Made by a program: the position numbers and the translations under genes. Positions 1 through 8,890 of a stretch of 64,000 bases of DNA are shown here, one piece after another. Under the pieces are notes generated by a model. That model did not search any database and was not told where the DNA came from. It saw nothing but the letters and a program-made list of their open reading frames with translations. Positions within the stretch are counted from its first letter, which is position 1. Every line of letters begins with the position of its first letter. Source of the DNA: an uncultured Gemmiger sp. (GTDB taxonomy: Bacteria > Bacillota > Clostridia > Oscillospirales > Ruminococcaceae); the NCBI RefSeq assembly GCF_934561205.1, contig NZ_CAKTFU010000004.1, forward strand, positions 124,001 to 188,000. Direction: 5' to 3'.

Positions 1-1352
1 TGACCGGGGAACACAAAAATGTGGTGCGCCATGTGGCGGTTTTCCCCGCCAGCCACTATATTGTGGGGCCCGAAAAGATGAAAGAAGGCCTTGCCAAGAT
101 CGATGCCGAGATGCAGCAGCAGGTCGAACTGTTTACCCGTGAGGGCAAGCTGCTGGAAGCACAGCGCATCCAACAGCGCACCAACTACGACATGGAAATG
201 CTGCAGGAAGTCGGCATGTGCAAGGGCATCGAAAACTACTCGGCCGTGCTGTCGGGGCGTGCGCCCGGCTCGACCCCTACCACGCTGCTGGATTATTTCC
301 CCGACGATTTCCTGCTGATGGTGGACGAAAGCCACGTTATGCTGCCGCAGATACGCGGGATGTTCGGCGGCGATTACAGCCGCAAAAAGACGCTGGTGGA
401 GTACGGCTTCCGCCTGCCCTCCGCGTTTGACAACCGCCCGCTGCGGTTTGAGGAATTTGAAGCAAAGGTTCACCAGAAAATCTTCGTTTCCGCCACCCCC
501 GGCCCCTACGAGCGTGAACACTCCACCCGCGTGGCCGAGCAGGTCATCCGCCCCACGGGACTGCTGGACCCGCTGATCTCGGTGCGCCCGGTCGAGGGGC
601 AGATCGAGGATCTTCTGGGCGAAATCCGTCAGCGCATCGAGCGCGGCGAGCGCGCCCTTGTCACCACATTGACCGTCAAAATGGCGGAGGATCTGACCGA
701 TTACTTGGAAGAACACGGCGTAAAAACCAAGTATATGCACCATGAGGTCGATACCTTTGAGCGTATGGAGATCATCAAGGACTTGCGCGTGGGTGCCATC
801 GATGTTATTGTGGGCATCAACCTGCTGCGCGAGGGTCTGGACCTGCCGGAGGTATCGCTGATCGCCATTCTGGACGCCGACAAAGAAGGCTTCCTGCGCA
901 GCGAAACCAGCCTCATTCAGACCATCGGGCGTGCCGCGCGCAATGCCAACGGCGTGGTATTGATGTACGCCGACGAGGTGACCCCCAGCATGGAGCGCGC
1001 CATTATGGAAACCGAGCGTCGCCGCGAGATCCAGAACGCCTACAACGAGGCGCACGGCATCACCCCCAAAACCATCGTGAAGGCCATCGGCGGCGGGCTG
1101 GAAATCAGTATGAGCGACGAAAACAAGCGCCTGCGCCAGCACCGTATGAGCCGTGCCGAGCGCCAGCAGACCATCGAACGGCTGACCAAGGAAATGAAGG
1201 AAGCCGCAAGGCTTTTGCAGTTTGAACTGGCAGCCCAGCTGCGCGACGAAATTGCCCGCTTGGAACGGGGCGAGGACCCCACCGAAGCCGACAACAGCGA
1301 GCGCCGCGCCGCCGCCAAGACCCGCAAGGGCAGGAGGAAATACAAAAATTGA
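1..1352 (+). CDS. uvrB: Excinuclease ABC subunit B, 5' end outside the window
   Basis: UvrB is the damage-verifying helicase-like subunit of nucleotide excision repair; it receives DNA from UvrA and recruits UvrC. About 450 C-terminal residues are present of the usual 650-680; codons are read from base 3. Visible are the DESH segment followed by the conserved stretch [11 protein letters not shown], the VSATPGPYE motif, the helicase motifs [12 protein letters not shown] and QTIGRAARN, and a C-terminal UVR domain (about nt 1165-1275, [14 protein letters not shown]) that binds UvrC. The gene ends in a 4-base TTGA overlap with uvrA, so the two are cotranslated. The Walker A region lies upstream of the window. 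Family assignment is certain; only the start is missing. Confidence 0.97.
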   Translation, partial: TGEHKNVVRHVAVFPASHYIVGPEKMKEGLAKIDAEMQQQVELFTREGKLLEAQRIQQRTNYDMEMLQEVGMCKGIENYSAVLSGRAPGSTPTTLLDYFPDDFLLMVDESHVMLPQIRGMFGGDYSRKKTLVEYGFRLPSAFDNRPLRFEEFEAKVHQKIFVSATPGPYEREHSTRVAEQVIRPTGLLDPLISVRPVEGQIEDLLGEIRQRIERGERALVTTLTVKMAEDLTDYLEEHGVKTKYMHHEVDTFERMEIIKDLRVGAIDVIVGINLLREGLDLPEVSLIAILDADKEGFLRSETSLIQTIGRAARNANGVVLMYADEVTPSMERAIMETERRREIQNAYNEAHGITPKTIVKAIGGGLEISMSDENKRLRQHRMSRAERQQTIERLTKEMKEAARLLQFELAAQLRDEIARLERGEDPTEADNSERRAAAKTRKGRRKYKN

Positions 1353-4249
1353 GCGAAGCAAAACAAACCAAAGCCCCCCGCAGCTCCAAAATCAAAATTG
1401 ATGCAAACAACCGCATTGTCATCAAGGGCGCACGGGAGCATAACCTGAAAAACGTCGATCTGACCCTGCCGCGCGACAAGCTGATCGTCATGACCGGCCT
1501 GTCCGGCTCGGGCAAGTCGAGCCTTGCGTTTGACACCATCTATGCCGACGGGCAGCGCCGCTATATGGAAAGCCTTTCCAGCTATGCCCGCCAGTTTCTG
1601 GGGCAGATGGAAAAGCCCGATGTCGATGAAATTACCGGGCTTTCCCCGGCTATCTCCATCGACCAGAAAACCACCAGCCATAACCCGCGTTCCACCGTGG
1701 GTACCGTCACCGAAATTTACGACTACCTGCGCTTGATGTACGCTCGCATCGGCGTGCCGCACTGCCCGGTCTGCGGGCGGGAGATCAACCAGCAGTCCGT
1801 CGATGAAATGGTGGATGAGGTCCTCAAGCTGCCGGAACGCACCCGCTTTCAGGTGCTGGCACCCGTTGTGCGCGCGCGCAAGGGCACCCAGGCCAAGGAG
1901 CTGGACGCCGCCCGGCGGGCGGGCTTTGCCCGTGTGCGGGTGGACGGCAATATGTACGACCTGAGCGAGACCATCGAGCTGGATAAAAATATCAAGCACA
2001 CGGTCGAGATCGTTGTGGATCGTCTGGTCATCAGCGATACCGTGCGCGGACGTCTGGCAGATTCCATCGAGACAGCGCTGGCGCAGACCAACGGTCTGGT
2101 GGTCATTGATGTCATCGGCGGCGAGTCGATGATGTTCAGCCAAAGCTACGCCTGCCCCGAACACGGCATCTCGGTCGAGGAACTGACCCCCCGGATGTTC
2201 AGCTTTAACAACCCCTTCGGTGCGTGCGAAAAATGCACGGGTCTGGGTACTTTTATGAAGGTCGACCCGGCGCGCGTCATCCCCGACAAGCGCAAATCCA
2301 TCCGCGAAAGCGCCATCAAGGCCAGCGGCTGGTACTATGCCGAAGGCTCCATCTCGGAAATGACCTACAAGGCGCTGGGCAAGCGCTACGGCTTTACGCT
2401 GGACACCCCTATCAAGGAGTTCAGCAAGGAGGCGCTGCACGCTTTGCTGTACGGCACGGGCGAAGAACGCATCGAGATGCAGCGCGAGAGCATGTTCGGC
2501 TCCGGCACCTACTACAACCAGTTTGAGGGCATTATCCCCAATTTGGAACGCCGCTTCCGCGAAACAAGCAGCGAGTGGGTCAAGGAGGAAATCGCGCTGG
2601 TCATGTCCAGCGAGGAATGCCCCGCCTGCCACGGACGCCGCTTAAAGCCCACCAGCCTGGCGGTGACGGTGGGCGGCATCAACATTGCCGATTTCTGCGA
2701 CAAGAGCGTCAATGACGAGCTTGCGTTTATCCAGACCGCCAAGGTCAGCGCCAAGGATGAGCGCATCGGTGCGCCCATTTTTAAGGAAGTCAAGGAGCGC
2801 CTGGGCTTTTTGCAGAGCGTGGGTCTTGGCTACCTGACGCTTTCCCGCGGGGCAGCATCACTGTCCGGCGGCGAAAGCCAGCGCATCCGGCTGGCGACAC
2901 AGATCGGCAGTGCGCTGACGGGCGTTTTGTATGTGCTGGACGAGCCGAGCATCGGTCTGCACCAGCGCGACAACGACAAGCTGATCGCCACCATGAAGCG
3001 CCTGCGCGACCTCGGCAACACGCTGATCGTTGTCGAGCATGACGAGGACACCATGCGTCAGGCGGACTATATTGTCGATGTCGGTCCCGGCGCGGGCGTA
3101 CACGGCGGCGAGATCGTGGCAGCGGGCAGCGTTGCCGACATCTGCAAGGCAAAGCGCAGCATCACGGGCGCGTACCTGTCGGGACGCAAATTTGTCGAGG
3201 TGCCCACCGTCCGACGGGAGGGCAACGGCAAGGCACTGCGCGTTGTCAAGGCGCGGGAAAACAACCTGCAAAACATCACGGTGGACTTCCCGTTGGGCAG
3301 GATGATCTGCGTTACCGGTGTGTCCGGCTCGGGAAAATCCACGCTGGTCAATGAAATTTTGTACAAAACGCTGGCAGCCGCCCTGAACGGCGCCCGCAGC
3401 CGCCCCGGTCAGTGCGAGGAGGTCGAGGGCATGGAATGGGTGGACAAGGTCATCGGCATTGACCAGTCGCCCATCGGGCGCACACCGCGCTCCAACCCCG
3501 CCACCTACACGGGCGTGTTCGGGGATATCCGCACCCTGTTTGCCAACACGCAGGACGCCAAAATGCGCGGCTACGGTCCCGGACGGTTCAGCTTTAACGT
3601 CAAGGGCGGGCGCTGCGAGGCGTGCGAAGGCGGCGGTATTTTGCAGATAGAAATGCACTTTCTGCCCGATATCTATGTACCCTGCGATGTCTGCAAGGGC
3701 AAGCGCTACAACCGCGAAACGCTGGAGGTCAAATACAAGGACAAGACCATCTCGGACGTGCTGGATATGACCGTGGAGGAGGCCTGCGTCTTTTTTGCCA
3801 ACATCCCCAAGATCGCCCGCAAGCTGCAAACCCTGCAGGAGGTGGGCCTGGGCTATATCCAGCTGGGGCAGGCTGCCACGACGCTTTCGGGCGGCGAAGC
3901 CCAGCGTGTCAAGCTGGCAAACGAGCTGGCGCGCCGCGACACCGGGCAGACCGTCTATATTCTCGACGAGCCGACCACCGGTCTGCACGTTGCCGACGTA
4001 CACCGTCTGGTCAAGGTGCTGGACAAGCTGGTCGAGGCCGGCAACACGGTCATTGTCATTGAGCATAATCTGGACGTCATCAAGCGCGCAGATTATATCA
4101 TTGACTTGGGCCCCGAAGGCGGCAGCGGCGGCGGCACCATCGTTGCCACCGGCACGCCGGAGGAAGTGGCGGAAAACCCGCACTCTTTTACCGGGCAATA
4201 CCTCAAGCCCGTTTTGGAGCGCGCCCAAGAATTGCAGCAGGAATCATGA
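1349..4249 (+). CDS. uvrA: Excinuclease ABC subunit A
   Basis: UvrA is the dimeric ABC-type ATPase that recognises bulky DNA lesions and loads UvrB. The 966-residue length is normal. Two ATPase modules are seen: Walker A GLSGSGKS (about residues 50-57) with signature LSGGESQR (about 506), and GVSGSGKS (about 656) with LSGGEAQR (about 847). Zinc-binding Cys clusters include CPVC, CEKC and the CEAC/CDVC pair of the third module; one usual CPxC is CPEH here. The start is TTG at 1349, chosen because CAGGAGGA (1331-1338) sits just upstream and the TTG overlaps the uvrB stop. A terminator follows the stop closely. Confidence 0.97.
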   Translation: MSEAKQTKAPRSSKIKIDANNRIVIKGAREHNLKNVDLTLPRDKLIVMTGLSGSGKSSLAFDTIYADGQRRYMESLSSYARQFLGQMEKPDVDEITGLSPAISIDQKTTSHNPRSTVGTVTEIYDYLRLMYARIGVPHCPVCGREINQQSVDEMVDEVLKLPERTRFQVLAPVVRARKGTQAKELDAARRAGFARVRVDGNMYDLSETIELDKNIKHTVEIVVDRLVISDTVRGRLADSIETALAQTNGLVVIDVIGGESMMFSQSYACPEHGISVEELTPRMFSFNNPFGACEKCTGLGTFMKVDPARVIPDKRKSIRESAIKASGWYYAEGSISEMTYKALGKRYGFTLDTPIKEFSKEALHALLYGTGEERIEMQRESMFGSGTYYNQFEGIIPNLERRFRETSSEWVKEEIALVMSSEECPACHGRRLKPTSLAVTVGGINIADFCDKSVNDELAFIQTAKVSAKDERIGAPIFKEVKERLGFLQSVGLGYLTLSRGAASLSGGESQRIRLATQIGSALTGVLYVLDEPSIGLHQRDNDKLIATMKRLRDLGNTLIVVEHDEDTMRQADYIVDVGPGAGVHGGEIVAAGSVADICKAKRSITGAYLSGRKFVEVPTVRREGNGKALRVVKARENNLQNITVDFPLGRMICVTGVSGSGKSTLVNEILYKTLAAALNGARSRPGQCEEVEGMEWVDKVIGIDQSPIGRTPRSNPATYTGVFGDIRTLFANTQDAKMRGYGPGRFSFNVKGGRCEACEGGGILQIEMHFLPDIYVPCDVCKGKRYNRETLEVKYKDKTISDVLDMTVEEACVFFANIPKIARKLQTLQEVGLGYIQLGQAATTLSGGEAQRVKLANELARRDTGQTVYILDEPTTGLHVADVHRLVKVLDKLVEAGNTVIVIEHNLDVIKRADYIIDLGPEGGSGGGTIVATGTPEEVAENPHSFTGQYLKPVLERAQELQQES

Positions 4250-4256
4250 TCCCCAA

Positions 4257-4289
4257 CAGGCACACCCGACCGGGCGTGCCTGTTTTTTT
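4257..4289 (+). terminator. Intrinsic terminator of uvrBA
   Basis: CAGGCAC pairs with GTGCCTG, extended by two further C-G pairs after a mismatch, and is followed by seven T. It starts 8 bases after the uvrA stop and separates uvrBA from the miaB transcript. Confidence 0.85.
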
Positions 4290-4301
4290 GCGGGCAAACG
4301 C

Positions 4302-4330
4302 TTGTACTTTCGGCAAAAATTTGCTATACT
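4302..4330 (+). promoter_or_regulatory. Sigma-A promoter for miaB-mutSL operon
   Basis: TTGTAC (4302-4307), a 17-base spacer and TATACT (4325-4330) lie between the uvrA terminator and the miaB ribosome site. Transcription should start near 4337 and run through miaB, the YlbF-family gene, mutS, mutL and miaA. Confidence 0.8.
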
Positions 4331-4388
4331 ACTATGGTATATTTGGATAGGTGTGCCCATATCTGCCTACCCGCTAAGGAGAATTCAC

Positions 4389-5768
4389 TTGGAAAAGCTA
4401 ACTTATACCCACAACGAGGACGCCGCCAAGACGCTGGCTGCCTACTACGAAACGCCGCCGCTGGCGTATGTGCGCAGCTACGGCTGCCAGCAGAACGTCA
4501 ACGACGGTGAAAAGATCCGCGGTGTTTTGCAGGATATCGGCTACGGTCTGTGTGATAACGTCGAGCACGCCGACCTGATTTTGTTCAACACCTGCGCCGT
4601 GCGCGAACACGCCGAGCAGCGCGTTTTCGGCAACGTGGGCGCACTGAAAAAGCTCAAGGAGCAAAACCCCCGCCTGATGATCGGCATCTGCGGCTGTATG
4701 GCGCAGCAGCCCCATATTGTCGAAAAGCTGCGTCAAAGCTACCCATATGTTGATCTGGTGTTCGGCGTGGACGGCATCGACCGTCTGCCCGCCATGCTGG
4801 CGGAGCGTGTGCGCCGCGGCAAGCGCTATCTGGAAACCCCGGCCGAGCGCAACGCCGTGGTCGAGGAAATGCCCATCCGCCGCGATTCTGGCTTCCGCGC
4901 GTGGCTGCCCATTATGTACGGCTGCGATAACTTCTGCACCTACTGCATCGTGCCCTATGTGCGCGGGCGGGAGCGCAGCCGCGAACCCGCCGCCATTCTG
5001 GCGGAGTTTAAGCAGCTGGTGGCGCAGGGCTATAAGGAGATCACCCTGCTGGGTCAAAATGTCAACAGCTACGGCAAGGGGTTGGACGAAAAGGTCGATT
5101 TTTCCGACCTGCTGAACATGCTCTGCGCGGTGCCCGGCGATTATCAGATTCGCTTTATGACTAGCCACCCCAAGGATGCCGGCCATAAGCTGATCGACAC
5201 CATCGCCGCACAGCCGCACCTGTGCAAGCATATCCACCTGCCGGTGCAGTCCGGCAGCGACCGAATGCTGCAGCAGATGAACCGCCATTACAATGTCGGG
5301 CAGTATAAAGAACTGATCAGCTACGCGCGGGAAAAGATCCCCGGCGTGACCTTCTCCAGCGATATCATCGTGGGCTTCCCCGGCGAAACCGAGCAGGATT
5401 TTGAGGCAACGCTGGAGCTGGTCCGGGAAGTCGGCTATATGCAGCTGTTCACCTTTATCTACTCCAAGCGCACCGGCACCCCCGCCGCCAAAATGCCCGA
5501 CCCCACCACCCACGCCGAAAAGGCTGCCCGTATGGAGCGTTTGCTGCGCACGCAGGACGAGTTTGCCTTTGCCGCCACCGCCGCCATGAAGGGGCAGACT
5601 GTGCGCGTACTCGTTGAGGCTGCAGGGCGCAACCCCGGCACCGTCAACGGACGTTTGGACAATAACCTTGTGGTGGAATTCACCGCCCCCGAAACATTGA
5701 TCGGCCAGTGGGCACAGGTACACCTGACCGGCTCCCGCGCCGCCCTTCTGACCGGCGAACTTGTTTAA
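4389..5768 (+). CDS. miaB: tRNA-2-methylthio-N6-dimethylallyladenosine synthase
   Basis: MiaB is a radical SAM methylthiotransferase that adds the 2-methylthio group to i6A37 of tRNAs reading UNN codons. The 459-residue protein shows the N-terminal cluster Cys set (about C33 in YGCQQN, C69 in NTCAVR, C103 in CGCM), the radical SAM motif CDNFCTYC (C179, C183, C186) and a C-terminal TRAM domain. The frame is open far upstream, but TTG at 4389 is preferred: TAAGGAGA (4375-4382) is correctly spaced and the promoter at 4302-4330 lies just before it. The enzyme that makes its i6A substrate, MiaA, is encoded four genes downstream. Confidence 0.95.
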   Translation: MEKLTYTHNEDAAKTLAAYYETPPLAYVRSYGCQQNVNDGEKIRGVLQDIGYGLCDNVEHADLILFNTCAVREHAEQRVFGNVGALKKLKEQNPRLMIGICGCMAQQPHIVEKLRQSYPYVDLVFGVDGIDRLPAMLAERVRRGKRYLETPAERNAVVEEMPIRRDSGFRAWLPIMYGCDNFCTYCIVPYVRGRERSREPAAILAEFKQLVAQGYKEITLLGQNVNSYGKGLDEKVDFSDLLNMLCAVPGDYQIRFMTSHPKDAGHKLIDTIAAQPHLCKHIHLPVQSGSDRMLQQMNRHYNVGQYKELISYAREKIPGVTFSSDIIVGFPGETEQDFEATLELVREVGYMQLFTFIYSKRTGTPAAKMPDPTTHAEKAARMERLLRTQDEFAFAATAAMKGQTVRVLVEAAGRNPGTVNGRLDNNLVVEFTAPETLIGQWAQVHLTGSRAALLTGELV

Positions 5769-5796
5769 CTTTATGACGATATAAGGAGAATTATCT

Positions 5797-6204
5797 ATGG
5801 ATTGCATTGATCTTTTTAAAAAGGCCGCCGCTGCTTTGCAGACCGACCCCCGTTATCTTGAGCTGGACGCCGCCCGCCGCGAAAACGACAACGACGCCGA
5901 GCTGCAGAACCTGATCGGCGAGTTTAATCTGGCCCGTCTGGACCTGAACAACGAGAGCGCCAAGACCGAAACCGATGCCGCCCGCGTGGCAGAGCTGAAC
6001 CAGCGCGTCAACGCGCTGTACAGCCAGATCATGGCCAGCGAGGGTATGGTGCGCTACAACACCGCCAAGAAAGAGTGCGAGGCAATGGTCAGCCACATCG
6101 ACGCCATCATCAACACCGCAATGAACGGCGGCGACCCGATGACCGTCAAGGCACCGGACGGCGTCTGCACGGGCAGCTGCTCCACCTGCGGCGGCTGCCA
6201 CTAA
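5797..6204 (+). CDS. YlbF/YmcA-family protein with Cys-rich C-terminal tail
   Basis: This 135-residue, largely helical protein matches the YlbF/YmcA (Ric) family. In Bacillus subtilis these proteins form an Fe-S-containing complex with YaaT that affects RNA processing, competence and biofilm development. The helical core covers residues 1-115 and the last 12 residues hold four Cys and a His (CTGSCSTCGGCH), a likely metal or Fe-S ligand set. AAGGAG sits 9 bases before ATG. Its place between miaB and mutS equals that of ymcA (ricA) in B. subtilis, which supports the RicA-like reading. Whether it acts alone or with partners elsewhere cannot be seen here. Confidence 0.85.
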   Translation: MDCIDLFKKAAAALQTDPRYLELDAARRENDNDAELQNLIGEFNLARLDLNNESAKTETDAARVAELNQRVNALYSQIMASEGMVRYNTAKKECEAMVSHIDAIINTAMNGGDPMTVKAPDGVCTGSCSTCGGCH

Positions 6205-6256
6205 AAAACTACGATAAAGCAACAATAAACAATTACAGGGTACAGGAGTGTGAAAC

Positions 6257-8875
6257 ATGGCCGAGCAAACCGTATCGCCCATGATGCAGCAGTATTTTGA
6301 TATCAAAAAACAGCATCCCAACGAAATTCTTTTCTACCGTGTGGGGGATTTCTATGAGATGTTCTATGACGATGCCCTGACAGCCTCCCGCGAGTTGGAA
6401 CTGACCCTTACGGGCAAAAGCTGCGGCAAGGAGGAGCGCGCCCCCATGTGCGGCGTACCCTTTCACTCCTACGAAACCTATGTGGCGCGGCTGATCGCCA
6501 AGGGCTACAAGGTCGCCATCTGCGAGCAGATGGAGGACCCGTCGCAGGCAAAGGGGCTGGTCAAGCGGGATATCATCCGCGTGGTGACCCCCGGCACCGT
6601 CATTGAAAGCAGTATGCTGTCCGAGGACAAGAACAACTACCTGTGCAGCGTGTACTGCAAGCGCACCCGCGGGCGCTGGCGCGCGGGTATCTGCTTTGCC
6701 GATATCTCCACGGGCGAGGCCTACGCCACCGAGCTGAATGCCGAAAAAATCGGCGCTGCCATCATCACCGAGCTGTGCCGCTATATGCCCAGCGAGATTT
6801 TGATCTGCACCCCGATGCTGGACTTCAAGGACGTGACCGCCTATGTCAAGCAGCATACAAACGCCCTTGTGGAGCTGCGCGAAGATGCCTGCTATAAAGA
6901 AAGCGTCATGCAGGCCACGATGGCGGATCAGTTCGGCGAAAACTGGCGCGAAACGCTGCACTACGAAGCCGACGCCTTGGTGCCGTATGCCGTGGCGGCG
7001 ATGATCAACTATCTGCACGAAACGCAGAAGCACGGCGTGGAGCGTATCCGCACGGTGCAAAACTACGCCGATGCGCAGTATATGCGGCTGTCGCCGGTGA
7101 CCCGCGCCAACTTGGAATTGACCGAAACCATGCGCGGGCGCGAGAAAAAGGGAACGCTGCTGTGGGTGCTGGACAAGACCGAAACCTCCATGGGCAAGCG
7201 TCTGCTGCGCTCCTGGATCGAGCAGCCGCTGGTGGATGCGGAAGCCATCAACCGCCGCCTTGGCGCGGTGCAGGCACTGTACACCTCCACCATGGCGCGC
7301 GCTGAGCTGAAGGAAGCGCTGAACCATGTCTTTGACATCGAGCGTCTGACCACCCGCATCCTGTACGGCTCCGCCACCCCGCGCGAGGTCAAGGCACTGG
7401 GCGACACCTGCGCGATGCTGCCGCAGGTCAAGGCACAGGCGGCAGGCTGCGGCGCACCGCTGCTGAGCGCCTTGGCAGAGCAGATCGACCCGCTGGAGGA
7501 TATCCTGCAAAGCATCACGACCGCCATTGTCGACGACCCGCCCGCCAGCCTCAAGGACGGCGGCGCGATCCGCGCGGGCTACAATGCCGAGGTGGATGAG
7601 CTGCGGGACATCATGCACGGCGGCAAGGGGTATCTTTCCAACCTGGAAGCGCGCTACCGCGAGGAAACCGGCATCCCGAAGCTGAAAATCGGCTTTAATA
7701 AGGTGTTCGGCTATTATATTGAGGTCAGCCGTTCCTATGCGGATTCCGTTCCCGACAGCTTTACCCGCAAGCAGACGCTGACCACCGGCGAGCGCTACAT
7801 TACCCCCGAACTGAAGGAACTGGAAAATAAAATTCTCGGCGCCAACGAACGGCTGCTGGCGCTGGAGCATCAGCTGTTTGCTGATCTGCTCAACCAGATT
7901 TCCGCACAGATCGTGCGCATCCAGCGCACGGCATCGGCGGTTGCCCAGCTGGACGTGCTGGCAGGCTTTGCCGAGGCGGCCTTGCAGAACAACTATGTTT
8001 TGCCGACGGTCGACACGGGCGACGTCTTTGAAATCAAGGAGGGCCGCCACCCGGTCATTGAAAAGATGCTCAAAAACGGGCTTTTCGTACCCAACGACAC
8101 CCTGCTGGACGAGGACGAAAACCGTATGCTGCTCATCACCGGACCCAATATGGCGGGCAAATCGACCTATATGCGGCAAAACGCCCTGATTGCCCTGATG
8201 GCGCAGATCGGCAGCTTTGTGCCGGCCGCCAGCGCCCACATCGGCGTGGTGGATGCCATCTTTACCCGCGTGGGTGCCTCGGACGATTTAGCGGCGGGGC
8301 AGTCCACCTTTATGGTCGAGATGACCGAGGTGGCAGAGATTCTGCGCAGCGCGGGCAAGAGCAGCCTTGTCATTTTGGACGAGATCGGGCGCGGTACTTC
8401 GACCTTTGACGGCATGAGTATCGCCCGCGCCGTGGTAGAGTATATCTGCGAGAACATCGGCTGCAAGACCCTGTTTGCCACCCATTACCATGAGCTGACA
8501 AGCATGGATCAAGACCTGCACGGCGTCAAGAACTACAACATCGCCGTCAAAAAGCGCGGCGAGGACATTACTTTTTTGCGCCGTATCGTGGCAGGCCCCG
8601 CCGACGACAGCTACGGCATTGAGGTCGCCAAGCTGGCCGGTTTGCCCGGCAGTGTGACCCGCCGTGCCCACGCCGTGCTGCGCCAGCTGGAGGCTTCTGC
8701 CCCCGGGCGTGACAACGTCATGCAGCTGGATTTTGAAACGGTGGAGGCCTATAACAACCCCAGCGTGCCCAGTGAGGTCGTGGACAAGCTCCACAGCGTG
8801 GACATTGAAACGCTGACCCCGCTGGAAGCGCTGAACTTCCTGTATGAATTAAAAACCGTATTGGACAAAGACTAA
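6257..8875 (+). CDS. mutS: DNA mismatch repair protein MutS
   Basis: MutS recognises base mismatches and small loops and starts mismatch repair with MutL. The 872-residue protein has the complete MutS1 architecture: mismatch-binding N-terminus with the GDFYEMF motif near residue 32 (the Phe that stacks on the mismatch and the nearby Glu), connector, lever/clamp, and ATPase with Walker A GPNMAGKST at about 629-637, DEIGRGTS Walker B and the TLFATHYHEL segment. CAGGAG precedes ATG. The gene is 15 bases upstream of mutL and in the miaB transcript. Confidence 0.97.
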   Translation: MAEQTVSPMMQQYFDIKKQHPNEILFYRVGDFYEMFYDDALTASRELELTLTGKSCGKEERAPMCGVPFHSYETYVARLIAKGYKVAICEQMEDPSQAKGLVKRDIIRVVTPGTVIESSMLSEDKNNYLCSVYCKRTRGRWRAGICFADISTGEAYATELNAEKIGAAIITELCRYMPSEILICTPMLDFKDVTAYVKQHTNALVELREDACYKESVMQATMADQFGENWRETLHYEADALVPYAVAAMINYLHETQKHGVERIRTVQNYADAQYMRLSPVTRANLELTETMRGREKKGTLLWVLDKTETSMGKRLLRSWIEQPLVDAEAINRRLGAVQALYTSTMARAELKEALNHVFDIERLTTRILYGSATPREVKALGDTCAMLPQVKAQAAGCGAPLLSALAEQIDPLEDILQSITTAIVDDPPASLKDGGAIRAGYNAEVDELRDIMHGGKGYLSNLEARYREETGIPKLKIGFNKVFGYYIEVSRSYADSVPDSFTRKQTLTTGERYITPELKELENKILGANERLLALEHQLFADLLNQISAQIVRIQRTASAVAQLDVLAGFAEAALQNNYVLPTVDTGDVFEIKEGRHPVIEKMLKNGLFVPNDTLLDEDENRMLLITGPNMAGKSTYMRQNALIALMAQIGSFVPAASAHIGVVDAIFTRVGASDDLAAGQSTFMVEMTEVAEILRSAGKSSLVILDEIGRGTSTFDGMSIARAVVEYICENIGCKTLFATHYHELTSMDQDLHGVKNYNIAVKKRGEDITFLRRIVAGPADDSYGIEVAKLAGLPGSVTRRAHAVLRQLEASAPGRDNVMQLDFETVEAYNNPSVPSEVVDKLHSVDIETLTPLEALNFLYELKTVLDKD

Positions 8876-8890
8876 AGGCAGGTGAACATC

